Shown here piece after piece: positions 1 to 11,800 of a DNA stretch of 23,795 nt (within the stretch, counting starts at the first letter, position 1; each line of letters opens with the position of its first letter). Source of the stretch: Ophiosphaerella korrae. Lineage: Eukaryota > Ascomycota > Dothideomycetes > Pleosporales > Phaeosphaeriaceae. The stretch spans positions 1-23,795 of the forward strand of contig JALNQF010000549.1 in NCBI GenBank assembly GCA_028456385.1, read 5' to 3'. The position numbers and the translations under genes were made by a program. Under the pieces are notes generated by a model, which saw only the letters and a list, made by a program, of their open reading frames with translations, did not search any database and was not told where the DNA came from.

Positions 1-1693
1 ATATTACTTTATTTATTCTTAAAATAGTATAAACTTTATTTCTTTAGGATTATATTCTTTCTAGTCTTTATACGCTTCCTCTATACTTATAACTATTAAG
101 TATATCTAAATAAACTTCTATTCTTTATTTTATTCCTCTATATCTATTATTATTTAGCTATTATAGCTATATATTATTAGCTAATTATACTTTATACTTT
201 TTATACTAACTTATTTCTTACTTCTTTATAGTCTTTTAGAGGTAGTTATAGTAGTTTCTTTATCTAGTACTAGTCCTTTAGCCTAGATTAATAGTACTAA
301 GGGCTCTTCCCTTTCTAAATCTTCTATTAGTAAGTCTATTACTTAGGCTATTTTTTCTAGCTAAGCTTTTATTCTTTCCTTTATTATAGCTACTCTATAT
401 CTCTATTTCTATAAGAACTATACTACTCTTTACTTCCTAGAAAGATATACGTAGTAGTTATTATTATAATAAAAGGTCTAATAGAGTATTATATATTATA
501 CTTCTTTACTCCTAGCTACTTTCTTTTAAGGTTTAGCTTATACTTATAGTGCTTCTTTCTTTTTCTTAGTTATTTTTAACTAAGTTTCTTTCTTTAAGTC
601 TTTACTTTTACAATCTTTTATAAAGTATCTTAGTTTCCTATATTTATAGTATACTATATCCTTCTTTAACTTAGATCTATAGTTCTTTATATAGTAGCCT
701 AGTTTACTATAGTTAAAGTATATAAAGTTTTTATTCTTTTTCTTCTTCTTATCTTTATTAGCGTTAAAGACTATAGAGTCTCTTTTGTTATAGTTCTAGG
801 TATAACCTCTATATTTATTTTTTTTCTATTCTTAAAGATTATTATTAATTTATATTACTTATTACTTTAGAACTTCTAGTATCTATAGTTACTCTATATA
901 TATTATCTTATATTAGATCTTAGAGTTAAGTCTTTACTTAAATTATAATATTAAGGCTAACTTATTCTATTCTATATTCTATAATAGTTATTTAAACTAT
1001 AATACGTACTTAGGAATTCTCTAGTTCTACGTAAGCTTCTCTAGCTACTCTTTAGCTTATTAGGTAACGTCTATATCTTTAAATACTACTCTTATTTACT
1101 TTATAAAGTATTTATAACTTCTAAAAATAGCTCTAGTTTTATCCTTTTAGGTTATTAGAGAGTGTATTATATAATTAGTCTAGTATAGCTTATACTATCT
1201 TATTATATCTTCTTTAAAGTATAATATAATATATATTACCTTTTTTTCCTCTATATTAAAGTATAGTACTTATACGTCTATCTAGAGTTATACTAATATA
1301 ATAAAAGGTCTTAGTTTCTCTCTTATTCTATTAAATTTCTTAAAGATAAGTATCTTTAGTAGTTTCTTTGTTATACTTATCTTTAGCCTTTAGGTAATTA
1401 GTTCTATTTAGTTCTATTCTTAGATAATAGCTTTAATCTATACCTTGTTTTATTTTATATAATCTTGTAGTTCCTTATTCTATATCTCTAAAGTATTAAT
1501 TACTATCTTTATATCCTCTTTTTTAGAGATTAGGTTATTTATATAATCTTTAACTACTTTCTATATAGTATTATCTAACTTATAACTACTTAAGGGTACT
1601 TTTACTACTTATTTAGTTAAACTTTCTACTATTATATTAGTTAGACTATACGCTACTTACGCTTTACTTCTTATAATAACTAAATTAGTAAGG
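1..1693 (-). pseudogene. gag remnant of minus-strand Ty3/gypsy element A (family alpha)
   Basis: Heavily RIP-mutated gag, cut at its 3' end by the window edge. It is colinear with 12660-14352 of the complete alpha element, differing mainly by further CA/TG-to-TA changes. Gag forms the capsid and nucleocapsid of the retrotransposon particle. Two nucleocapsid zinc knuckles of pattern CX2CX4HX4C lie on the minus strand at 679-720 and 610-651, in the same frame and spaced exactly as in the complete element (69 nt apart). Most of their Cys/His codons now read Tyr (TGC to TAC, CAC to TAC). Many in-frame TAA/TAG stops replace former Gln/Trp codons. The gag start lies near 1640, next to the 5' LTR on the right. 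Family assignment is firm by internal homology. No function remains. Confidence 0.85.
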
Positions 1694-2188
1694 TATAATA
1701 GGCTACTTATTATTAACTATAGGTACCTATCTTAAAGAAGTTAGTAGATTATAAAGTAATAGTAAAAGCTTAAAAGTAAACTATAATAACTATAAGTAAT
1801 AGAAGATATTTTATAACTATCTTGTATTAGCGTTCTATAGTTAAAGGATTAAATTACTAATACTATCCTAATAATACGTATCTTACTAACTATATACCTA
1901 GGCTTTTTAGCTAGCTTTATACTTTGTATTTACTAAGATTATAAATTACGAATTTATTACGTACTTAGCTTTATACTTTATATTTACTAAGATTATAAAT
2001 TATAAATTTGTTACGTGCTTAGCTTTATACTTTATATTTACTAAGATTATAAATCGCGAATTTATTACGTGTCCTTATTATAGTTAGTTTCCTAATCTAG
2101 TTTGTTTCTCTATAGATTATATACATTGTTATTATCTATAGTAGGGCTAATTAGTTTAAATTAGTTTTCTCTTATTATAACTATAATA
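1694..2188 (-). repeat. 5' LTR of element A (family alpha), 495 bp
   Basis: The segment matches the two 442-bp LTRs at 7767-8208 and 14353-14794 along its whole length. It starts TATAATAGGC (formerly TGTAACGGGC) and ends CTATAATA, so the TG...CA ends have become TA...TA. It is 53 bp longer because it holds three copies of a 54-bp internal repeat instead of two. On the minus strand it precedes gag, so it is the 5' LTR. The segment just inside it (1670-1693) is shared with the other copies and should hold the primer-binding site. The outer edge at 2188/2189 abuts integrase sequence of another element, and GATAA at 2189-2193 is the candidate target duplication. Its partner would lie left of the window. 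Confidence 0.88.
1912..2073. repeat. 54-bp tandem repeat, three units, inside LTR A
   Basis: Units are 1912-1965, 1966-2019 and 2020-2073, each beginning TAGCTTTATACTTT and containing TTTACTAAGATTATAAAT and TTTATTACGT-like blocks. The other alpha LTRs have two units at the same 54-bp spacing (TTTACTAAG at about 8003 and 8057, and about 14589 and 14643). The differences between units are mostly the transitions expected of RIP. Confidence 0.9.
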
Positions 2189-3550
2189 GATAAGATAGCT
2201 AAAGACGTTATATACTTTATATATAATTATTACTATTTTAAAGTATATATATTATAATAGAAATAATAAAGACTCTTATAACTACTCTTAGTACTAGATT
2301 ATTTTTAGTTATAGATTTTAATAGACTTCATAGTAGACTTACTTATAAAAGATAAGAATATACTAAAATACTTACTAGTACTTACTAATAGACTATCTAA
2401 GTATATATAGCTAGAAGCTATAAACTTAATAGTAGCTAAAGTATATATAGAATAGTTCTAAGATATATACTAGTATTTTTATAGGTTTTTATTAGCTATT
2501 ATTACTAACTAAGAGTTAGACTAGCTAGGAAAATTTTAGACTATACTCTACTAGCTAGTAAGAATATAATAGCTACTTTTTACTTTATACTATCTCTAAA
2601 CTAATAAAAGTATAGAATAAGTAAATTAGAAAGTATAAGTAGTACTACGCGTAATAGTATACTTTAAATAAATAAACTAGCTTAAATACTTTTTTACTTA
2701 TTAATTAGTACTAAATAATAGAGATTTAAGTATAATAAAAGTTAGTATAAACCTACTTCTTTATAGTTTTATAATAGTACTACTATAGAAAAAGTAAGAT
2801 ACTTTTCTTTTTATAAAAATACTCTAAGAGTAAGTAGTATAATTTAAAGAATACCTATAAACTAGTATAGAACTAGCCTAAGTAGTAATTATATTTATAT
2901 AATAATACTAATAAGAAGTAATAAACTAGTTATAAAGACTAGTAAAGCGTTTTTAGATAAGTAACTAGGTTTAGTTTTTTTTATAAAATATTAAAACAAA
3001 CTACTTAAGTAAAAAGCTAAACTAGCTATAAATAAAGTATACTATAACTATAGTTTTATTTCTACTTATAGTAATACTAGACTTACTAAGAAACCTATAT
3101 AAAACTATTTACGTAGACTTAATAGAATAAGTAGCTACTAACTTCTTACCTAGCTAGAAATTATAAGATAACTAGCCTACTATAGTTCTTAGACTTAAAG
3201 AAAATAACTTAAGCTTTAGAGAATAGGAGGTAGAAGAGATACTACGCGTTAAGAACGTATAAAGAAAAAGAAAGTAATAAGTACTAGTAAAATAAAAAGG
3301 CTAGTTAGAGCTAACTTAGTAACTCTTAGAAGATATATAGGATATAGAAGCCCTAGAGCGCTTTAAAAGTAAGTAGAAGAATATATAGTATTAAAATAGC
3401 CTCTTAGTTTAGTATAAAATAAGTAAAAGAAAGGTAGTATTATTAATTAGAGCTTAAAATAAGTATATAGAGTATATAGCTTCTTTTATAGAAGAAGTTA
3501 AAACTAAGCTACTTTATAGGTATAATAGTACTATTATAGTAGAGAAAAAA
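2189..3550 (+). pseudogene. Pol C-terminus (integrase plus chromodomain) of chromovirus family beta
   Basis: One plus-strand frame (codon first base = 2 mod 3) reads as a Ty3/gypsy integrase once TAA/TAG are taken as Gln/Trp. From the left edge it shows the end of the HHCC zinc-binding domain (about 2190-2280) and then the catalytic core. The first Asp is at 2324-2326 in IDFIVDL. The second is at 2507-2509 in the IIT-D motif, now Asn. The Glu at 2615-2617 in the G-T-E-R-like motif is intact. A motif resembling LALNNRD follows near 2710. Around 3200-3370 comes a chromodomain. Integrase inserts the cDNA; in chromoviruses the chromodomain directs it to marked chromatin. The 5' part of pol is missing because LTR A interrupts it in the zinc-binding domain. 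The sequence differs from alpha pol, so it is a second family. Confidence 0.85.
3221..3372 (+). other. Chromodomain at the end of beta integrase
   Basis: In the integrase frame the sequence reads E-VEEILRVKNV, then a basic stretch, then VLVKWKGW-like residues (two Trp codons now TAG), then LEDI-DIEALERFK. This is the usual chromodomain order: a first strand V-E-I-L, the aromatic-rich VKWKGW strand, and a terminal helix. In chromoviruses this module binds modified histone H3 and steers integration into heterochromatin. The aromatic cage would depend on the Trp codons now changed to stops. Confidence 0.75.
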
Positions 3551-3569
3551 TATATATATATATATATAA
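3541..3569 (+). repeat. Polypurine-like AGAGAAAAAA followed by (TA)9
   Basis: AGAGAAAAAA at 3541-3550 lies just after the beta pol frame, followed by a run of TA dinucleotides at 3551-3568. The position suits the polypurine tract and 3' LTR start of the beta element, with a terminal TG changed to TA. The LTR end cannot be placed because no second beta LTR is in the window. The TA run may itself be a RIP product of a CA or TG repeat. Confidence 0.4.
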
Positions 3570-5724
3570 TAAATAATTTTATATATCTTTTTAGATAAAG
3601 CTTAGAAACTTTACTATAATATATAAAGCGCTAGCCTAGTATAAAACTACTACTAAACTACTTATAAAGATTTTATTTTTTATCTTTACTTTTATTAATA
3701 AAATTATCTTCTTTATTAGATTCTTTTTATACTTTAGATATAGAAGAGGCTTTTTTTACTTTAAGCTAGTAAAGTAATTAGTTATAGTAGGCCTTTTTAA
3801 GCTAATACTTAAGATATTAGTACTACTAATCTAAAGACTTAGCGCTCTTACTAAAATAATAAGAAAAGAAGAGTAAGAGAGTATAATAGGTTAGGTAAGT
3901 AGCTAGAGTATAGTAGTAGTAAAGCTATACTAAAGAAGTACTTAGAAAGTAAGTACTTAACTAAGACTATAAAATAGTAAACCTATTAATATCTTTAAAA
4001 CTAGTAAAATTACTTCTCTTACTATAAAGATACTAGCCTAATACTTTAGAGAAGATATTACGCTTTATATTAGAATATAAGTAAGAAAGCGTAGTAAGAA
4101 TAAGATAAGATAGTTAAGAGGAAGTAATAAGTCTATAATAGTTAGAGTACTTAATCTAAAGAGTACTAGTAAGGAGATAATCTAAGATTACGTTAATATT
4201 ACGCTATATACTAGAATTAGTACTTAGCTAGTAAAGAAATACTATAATAACTTACTTCTATATTACTCTTAAAATAGTTAAAATAATAATTAATAGTATT
4301 AAAACGCTAGTTAGTCTATTATTAGTTTTTTATACGTTAACGCTAAGATTTTTAAAAAGCTTAAGTAGTAGCTATAGCTAGATACTAGATATCTAGAGTA
4401 GTACTATAGCGCTCTTAGCTAGAAGTATTTATTAGAAGATTTTAGAAAGGCTATATTTAATTAGTTACTTTACTACCTTAATTTATCTCTAACTTACGCT
4501 ACTTATAGGCTAAACGTATAATATTTCTAGAGTAGTTATTATTAGAAGTAGTCTAAAGAGTAAACTTATAGTTATATTATAGCTTATAGAAATAAAGTAT
4601 AAAATAGTAATAAGTACTTTAAGTAAGCTTAAAATAATTAGTACTATAAGTACTTTTTACTTTAATATATATATTACTTACCTAATACCTTTTAGTATAA
4701 AAGTAGACCTAAGTATAAAGTACTATATATACTTTAAGACTAGTAGTAAAAAGATATAAGTTACGCTTATAGTATACTTTTACTTTAGCGTAAGTAGTAT
4801 AGCTATTCTTATAACTAGGCTTATATTTAGTAAAGCTAAATATTATAAGCTAACTAATATACTTATAGTATATCTCTTTAGAAGTAGAAGAAAGAACTAA
4901 ATTCTTATTACTAGAGTTACTTTTAAGAATATAACGCCTAGTATAGTAAAAAGTAGAGTAAGTAGAAAGAAGCTAGTAACTAGTTAGCTAATTATCTAAA
5001 AAAAAAAGTAAATACTTACTAGAGTAAGTTATTCTCTATAAGAGCCTAGAGTAAAATTCCTAGGGTACTATAGAGGATTACCCCTACTACTACTACTAGG
5101 CTAGAGACCTAGAATAGTTAGAGGATTTAGATAAGCTATAATTAGAGTAGTATAATAAGTATAGTACTAATATAAGAAAAGTATAAAGGAAGTATAAGAG
5201 AAGTATAGAGAATAAAATATATAAGATAAAAGCTAGAACTAAATAAGTATAAAGAAATAAGTATACTAAGCGAACTTATATAGTAAAATAAGCTATAGTA
5301 CTAAGTATTAGTATATTAGTATATAGGCTCTAAACTAACCTAAGTATTAGTATATATACTAGAGTATAACCTTAAATAGTAAAAAGTATAACTATAATAT
5401 ATTAAATAATAAAACTATACTAGACTTAGTAAAGATACTAGAAAAGTAAGTAGAAGAGTATATTATAGTCTTAGCTTTATATAGACCTTAAGCTTACGTA
5501 AAAGAAGTAGTATATATAGTAAGTAGAGAATATATTTTTTTTCTTTTTTAAGATACTTAATATAACTTGTATACCTAATAATATATATATCTTAGGGCTA
5601 GTTTATAATAAAAGTTAATATAAAGATTTTAGTTTATTTTATTAAGTTCTTATTAAGATCTAGAAAGCTATTTTTTAACTTTTTTAGTATATTTTAGAGT
5701 ATATAACTTACTTACTAACTACGT
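3570..5724. other. Unidentified RIP-mutated segment, possible coding remnant
   Basis: About 2.1 kb between the end of beta and the 5'-truncated alpha pol. The first 150-200 bp may be the beta 3' LTR. Beyond that I recognise no retrotransposon domain. Plus-strand reading with TAA/TAG as Gln/Trp gives protein-like stretches: near 4380-4520 in one frame (acidic and leucine-rich) and 4870-5290 in another (rich in Glu, Lys, Leu and Arg, containing EDYPY at about 5073-5087 and resembling a charged coiled coil). A short stretch at 5402-5550 is in a third frame. No single frame spans the region, and I found no terminal inverted repeats, zinc knuckle or catalytic triad. It could be a DNA transposon, the gag of another element, or a RIP-mutated host duplicate. 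Confidence 0.3.
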
Positions 5725-7766
5725 TATATACTAAAAATACTAGTAGTATATTATATCTTAATAGAAAAAATACCTAGAAAAAATAAATACTAAAAAGGAG
5801 ATAATAAAATAATAAATCTAGAATATCTAATATACTTTAAAGTATTATAGCTATTATACTTAGATAAATATTATATTATATATAACTAATAAGAAAAAAA
5901 GGTTATAACTATATAAAAGTAATTCTAGTAAATAATATTATAAGATAAGAAATAATACTAGAAAAAGGTTATATAGTAGTTAGACTAAAACCTAAACTAT
6001 TTAAAAAATATATTCTAAAAAAACTATAGTATAAATATATAGATAATAAATATCTAAAATATAAAGACTATTAACTTAATTTAGAACTATAGCTTTAGAA
6101 AAATAAATAATTTATAAAATTACTAAAGTAAAATAAGCTAAAAAGTATAAAAAGCTTATATATTATAAAAAAGAGTACTTTCTAAAAAAAGAAGATATAA
6201 GTTATAATTAATAGTAAAGCTATAAAGAACTTTATATTAAAGAAGTTTATAAAAGAATAAAGAATATATTATATAATAAAAAAGTATATTTAATAACTAA
6301 GTATAATTAAAAGAAAACTATTTTAGAAACTAATTAGGTTTAAATTAAAACTCTTTATACTAAAGCTAAAAAGAGTAAAAATTAAGAATATAGTTATAGA
6401 TATAATAATAATTAATAATAAATAAAATATAGTTCTAAGAATACTATAGTTATAAATAGCTAACCTAAGAATTAATTAAAGAATAAAAAAAATTAGTTAC
6501 TTTAAAAGAAAAATATTAAAAGCTAATATAAGTATAAATAAAGAGAAATTCTAAGAAGAATATAACAAATAAAAAAAATAACTTATAAAACCTAAAGATT
6601 ACTTTCTAGAATATTAGCTATAGGACTTAGGAATAGACCTAGAGAAAAGAAAAGATATAGAATAGAGCCTAGTTTATTATAAAATAGAAGAAAAGTCTAA
6701 AATTAAATAAATATTTATATAGAATATAATAAAAAAGAATAAATAATAAAAAACTATATAGTTTTTAGAAAAATAAATATAATTATAAATAAAAACTAAT
6801 ATATTTTACTATAAATAGATAAAATATAAAATAATCTATAAAGAGTAAAAATCTTTATAAAGTTAGATATCTAGAATATATACTACTAGATTAGAATTAA
6901 AAAAAGTAATAAATAGAAAATATTATTTAGAATATTATATAAACTATTTAAATATATAGTTATACCTTTTAGATTAATAAATATACTAGTAGTATTCTAA
7001 AAAAGAATTAATATAGTACTAAAAAAGTACTTAGATATATTTATATTTTTAGAAATAGAAGACAAATATATATAATACGTATATAAAATACTAGAAAAAT
7101 TAGTAGAAAATATAAATTCTATATAAAAGAAATAGATTTCCTTAGATTTATTATTAAATTAAGAAAAATTAGAATAGATCTAGGAAAAATTTAGTTAATT
7201 AAAAAATAGCTATTACTAAAAAACTTATAAAAAGTAAAATAGTTTTATAAACTAGTAAACTTTTATAGAAAGTTAATAGTAAAATAGTCTAATAATATAA
7301 AGCTAATTAGTTAGCTTATAAAAAAGAATATAATAAAGTATTTAGTAATATTAAAAAGAAATTTATAAAGAACCTAGTTATTAGAATATATAACCTAGAA
7401 CTACTAGTAGTTATAAAAATAGATATATCTAATTTAGTTTATAAAATAGTACTAATATAAGAAGATCTAAAAACTAAGTAAAAATACTAAGTTAAATACT
7501 TCTCTAAGAAGATAAAAATAGTAGAACTTAACTACCTAATATATAATAAAGAGATACTAGTAATCTATAAAGTATTTAAGTAATAGAGAGTATATTTATA
7601 AAAAGTAAAGTATAAAATAAAAGTCTATATAGACTATAAGAATTTTATAGAATTTATAATATATAAAGATTTATTATAGTACTATATAAGATAGTAGAAA
7701 TTCCTATTAATATTTAAATTTAAGATTATCTATATAAAAGAAAAAAATAATTAGTTAGTAAATACT
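5725..7766 (+). pseudogene. Outer alpha copy: pol (protease, RT, RNase H), plus strand
   Basis: Colinear with the reverse complement of about 12590-10385 of the complete alpha element. The aspartic protease site DSGA reads NSKA at 6210-6221, with both key residues lost as TGA-to-TAA and GGA-to-AAA changes. The RT follows but has lost several blocks, including about 60 nt near 6735, exactly 27 nt at 7048/7049 that held the YLDD catalytic motif, and about 25 nt near 7112. RNase H begins near 7400, with its first Asp at 7422-7424. The 5' end is truncated at about 5725, so no gag or 5' LTR remains. The 3' side is split at 7766 by the complete alpha element and resumes at 14795. GC content is the lowest in the window, consistent with an old, repeatedly mutated copy. 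Confidence 0.85.
7762..7766. repeat. Target-site duplication ATACT, left copy
   Basis: ATACT directly precedes the LTR start TGTAAC at 7767 and recurs directly after the other LTR at 14795-14799. Removing the insertion plus one copy restores colinearity with the homologous RNase H region of the inner element without a gap. Five base pairs is usual for Ty3/gypsy integration. Confidence 0.9.
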
Positions 7767-8208
7767 TGTAACGGGCCTCCTATCGTCGACTACAGGTACC
7801 TGTCTAGTAGGGGTTAGTAGATTACAAGGTAATAGTAAAGGCTTAGGAGTAATCTACAATAACTATAAATAATAGAAGATATTTTGCAACTATCTTGTAT
7901 TAGCGTTCTATAGTTAAAGGATTGAATTACTAATACTATCTTAATAATACGCATTACTACTAACTATATACTTATACTTCTTAGCTAGCTTTGTACTTTA
8001 TATTTACTAAGATCGCAAATCGCGAATTTATTACGTATATAAATTTGTGCTTTGTATTTACTAAGATTACGAATTGTAAATTTATTACGTGTCCCTATTG
8101 TAGTTAGCTTCTTAGTTAAGTTTATTACCCTATAGGTCGTATATATTATTATTATCTATAGTAAGGCTAATTAGTTTAAATTAGCTTTCCCTTGTTACTA
8201 CTATAATA
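7767..8208 (-). repeat. 3' LTR of the complete alpha element
   Basis: It is 442 bp, starting TGTAACGGGC with the terminal TG intact on the plus strand and ending CTATAATA at 8208. It is identical in length to 14353-14794 and differs from it mostly by CA/TG-to-TA transitions. It keeps several sites lost in the partner, such as GTCGACTACAGG against GTTAACTATAGG. It contains two units of the 54-bp internal repeat. Confidence 0.93.
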
Positions 8209-8222
8209 CTATTCCCCTCTTT
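8209..8222 (-). promoter_or_regulatory. Polypurine tract of the complete alpha element
   Basis: On the minus strand the sequence is AAAGAGGGGAATAG, directly upstream of the 3' LTR. This is the expected site and composition of the primer for second-strand cDNA synthesis. It is one of the few G-runs left in the window, because GG and GA contexts are not RIP targets. Confidence 0.8.
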
Positions 8223-8820
8223 AGGTAGGTTCTTATTTCTCTACCCTAGGCCTAAGGTTATTAGTCTAGTTTCTTTATTTATCTCTAGTTCTTTATTATT
8301 CTCTATATCTTTATATTCTAATTGTAATAAACTTCTTCTTATTACTTGTATTACTTGTAATAAAGTTAAAATATTTCTTTACTCTTATTATACTTAGCTA
8401 AAACTTACGTACCTTATATCTTTAAAGGATAGTAAACACTATAATAAGTATATTTTAGCTAATATTTAACATAAGTATACTCTATCTAGCGTTTCTCTTA
8501 TAGAATATAAGTGTTTAATTTCTATATAGTCTCTTCTTACTAAGTTATATAGGGTGAGCTGTTAACTAGGCTTAAGAAACACTATTGTTATAGCTTGTAG
8601 TAGCTAAGGCTAAGCGTAAGCTAACTCTTTATAAGCTAGTAGATCTTTATTCTTGTATTAAGCGTCTTTGTAAAATAAAGGCTTATAATAACGCTAAATT
8701 GTCTAAATAGTCTTGTACCTTAGAGGCTAAGATAGACCTTAAAGATATAGTTTAGGCTGCTCTAGCTCTTGTTATATTAGGCGTTCCTAACGCCTCTCTA
8801 TCTAGTAGTAGTATCGTTAG
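8223..8820 (-). other. Alpha region between chromodomain and polypurine tract
   Basis: About 600 bp with no domain I recognise. On the minus strand the pol frame stays protein-like for a while past the chromodomain, with a leucine- and glutamine-codon-rich stretch at about 8560-8800, so the true C-terminus of Pol may lie in here. The part nearest the polypurine tract (8223-8500) shows no clear coding signal and is probably 3' untranslated sequence. Confidence 0.5.
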
Positions 8821-11800
8821 TTTTCTTAATTCGCTATAAGGCGCTCTAGAAGGTTTTAATTTTAAAAGTCTTTTAGTTTCTTAAAGTAGTTAAAGTTATC
8901 TTCTAGTTCTTATATTTCTTTCTATAGTTGTCTTTTCTCGTCTATACCTATCTATTCTACTAGGTAGTAGTTCCTACTATTATAGAACTAGTATTGTAGG
9001 ATTTCTTTAACTTCTTATTCTTCTTATTCTCTATACGTATCTACTTTGTACACTAGTAGTTCTACGTTTTGTAGTACTTATTCTAGTAGGGCTACGTAGA
9101 ATATTAGGTATATCCTTATTTTATTTAGTAGCTTTAATTTGTATATAACTAGTGTAACTTCTTTCTTAATTTTGTATAGTCTTATCTTAACGTAGTCTAA
9201 TTTTAAACTAGGTTGTTTACTTTTAATATTCTTCTATACTAACTATACTTTTTCTCTCTCTCTAAATTAGAGTCCTTCTTTGTACTTCTTATTATAGTAC
9301 TTTACTATTTAATTGTATAGGAATTCTATATCTTGTCTTAATTAGTTATATATATTTCTAAGTCTATTAGCGAAGTTTTCTCTTCTTAGAGACTAAGATA
9401 TCTATATTCTTAGTATTCTATATACGCTAGGTTTAAATCTATAGTTTATAAAGAAGAGTAATACTCTTATTACTATATTCTTTGCGCTGTTGTATACTAA
9501 CTATGCTATAAGTAGTAGCTATACCTAGTTATTCTAGTTATAGTTAAGGTAGTATCTTAAGTACTATTCTACTATCTAATTTATTTGTTTAGATTATCTA
9601 TCTATCTATAAGTAGTATACTATAGATATTACGTATTTAATTCCTAATTACGCTATTATTATTCCCTATAGTTTTAATATAAATCTTATATCTCTATCTA
9701 TAATAATCTTGTCTAGTAGTTTATATTAACTAATTATAGTTCTTATAACTTAGTATATAGTAATCTCTATCTTACTTTTCTTTTTATATAGTCTAAAGTA
9801 TAAGTACTTTGTAAGTTTATCTACTATTATTAGGATTCTATTGTATTTAACTCCTAATATTAGGTCTTTAGACTTAGGTAGTTTTGTTATAAAGTCTATT
9901 GTAATAACTCCTTATAGTTATTTTAGTACTTCTACTAGTTGTAGTATTCTATATAGTATATATCTATTATATTTATTCTTTTAACATTCTATATAGTCTT
10001 ATAGTACTTCTATTACTAGTTATCTTGCTTTTAGAATATAGTAATCTCGTAGTAGTCTATCTAATATTTTCTTAATACCTTAGTAACTATATACTAGTAA
10101 TTTATAGAATTATTATATAAATTCCTTTTAAATTTTTCCTAGAATATATATTCTTCTATATACTTATATAAATCTATCTTAGGTTTTGAGTTTTTCTATT
10201 TCTTTAGATACTTTTTGTATTATTTTCTAAATCTATTTATCTAGCTTGCTACTCTTTCTCTTAAGTGTTGTAGCTATTTTAGGTGTATTTAAGACTAAAT
10301 GTCCTTCTTTGTTCTTAACTAGAACTATACTAGTTGCATTTACTTCTTCTTGTAAGTCTAGTCTTCTACTAAGGGCGTCTATAAATTAATTGTCTTTCCC
10401 TTTTATATATATAATTTCTATATTAAATATTAATAAGTATTCCTACTATCTTGTATAGCGTTATAATAGTTCTTTATTTATTATAAATCTTATAAGATTC
10501 TTGTAGTCTATATAGACCTTTATTTAGTATTTTACTCCTTATAAATATACTCTCTATTGTTTAAATACTTTATAGATTACTAGTATCTCCTTATTATAGA
10601 TTAGGTAGTTAAGTTCTACTATTTTTATCTTCTTAGAGAAGTATTTAACTAAGTATTCCTTTTTAGTCTCTAAGTCTTCTTACATTAGTGCTATTCTATA
10701 GACTAAGTTTAATACATCTATTTTTACTATCGCTAGTAGTTCTAGGTTATATATTCTAATAACTAGGTTTTCTATAAACTTCTTTTTTATTCTCTTAAAT
10801 ACCTTATTATATTCCTTTATTTATTTAAATAGCGTATCTTTTTTTATAAGTCTTGTAATTAGCTTTATATCTTTAAAGTATCTTACTATTAACTTTCTAT
10901 AAAAGTTAGCTAGCCTATAAAATTATTATACCTCTTTTAGGTTCTTTAGTATTAGCTATTTATTAATTAAGTTAATCTTTTCTAAGTTAATCTTGATTTT
11001 TCCTAGTTTAATAGTAAATCCAAGGAAATCTATTTCCTTTATATAGAACTCGTATTTTCTTATCTTAAGAAATATTTTAGCTTCTACTAGTTTCTTTAGT
11101 ACTTTATATATATATTGCACGTGTTCTTCCTTTATTTCTAAGAATATAAGGATGTCGTCTAAGTACGCAAATATAAATATATCTAAGTATTCTCTTAGTA
11201 CTATATTAATTCTCTCCTAGAATACTACTAGTGCGTTTATTAAACTAAATAGTATAACTAAGTATTTATATAGTCTGTATTATATTCTAAATACTATTTT
11301 CTACTTATCTCCTTTCTTAATTCTAATCTAGTAGTATACGTTTTATATATCTAGTTTTATAAAGATCTTTACTCTTTATAGCTTATCTTGTATTTTATCT
11401 ATTTATAGTAGTAGGTATTAGTTCTTATTTATAATTACGTTAGTTTTTCTAAAATCTACGTAGGGTCTTTTATTACTTATCCCTTTTTTATCTATAAATA
11501 TTAATCTATATACTACTAAGGATTTAGATTCTCTTATCTATCCTTTCTTTATTACATTTTGTATAAATAATCGTTTAATCTTAGATTCTTCTTCTATTTT
11601 TTAGTAGACTAGGCTCTATCCTACATTCTTTTCTTCTTCTAGTTCTATTACTAAGTCCTATAGTTAGTGTTCTAGAAGGTAATCTTCTAGTTCTATAAGC
11701 TGTTTTTCCTATTTCTTGTATTCTTCTAGGAATTCTCCTTTATAAGTACTTATATTAGCTTTTAGTATGTCTATTTTATTGTAACTAATTTTTCCTATTC

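Noticed and set aside
1912..2073. CRISPR-like direct repeats
   Set aside because: The 54-bp units are contiguous with no spacers and lie inside an LTR shared by two other copies.
3551..3569. (TA)9 as a replication origin or promoter TATA element
   Set aside because: A TA run is an expected RIP product of CA/TG repeats and lies at the presumed LTR border. Nothing else supports an origin.
3780..5340. A specific transposase or tyrosine recombinase (pogo, hAT or Crypton type)
   Set aside because: No diagnostic motif or inverted repeats could be placed and the candidate reading frame changes along the segment, so no family is named.
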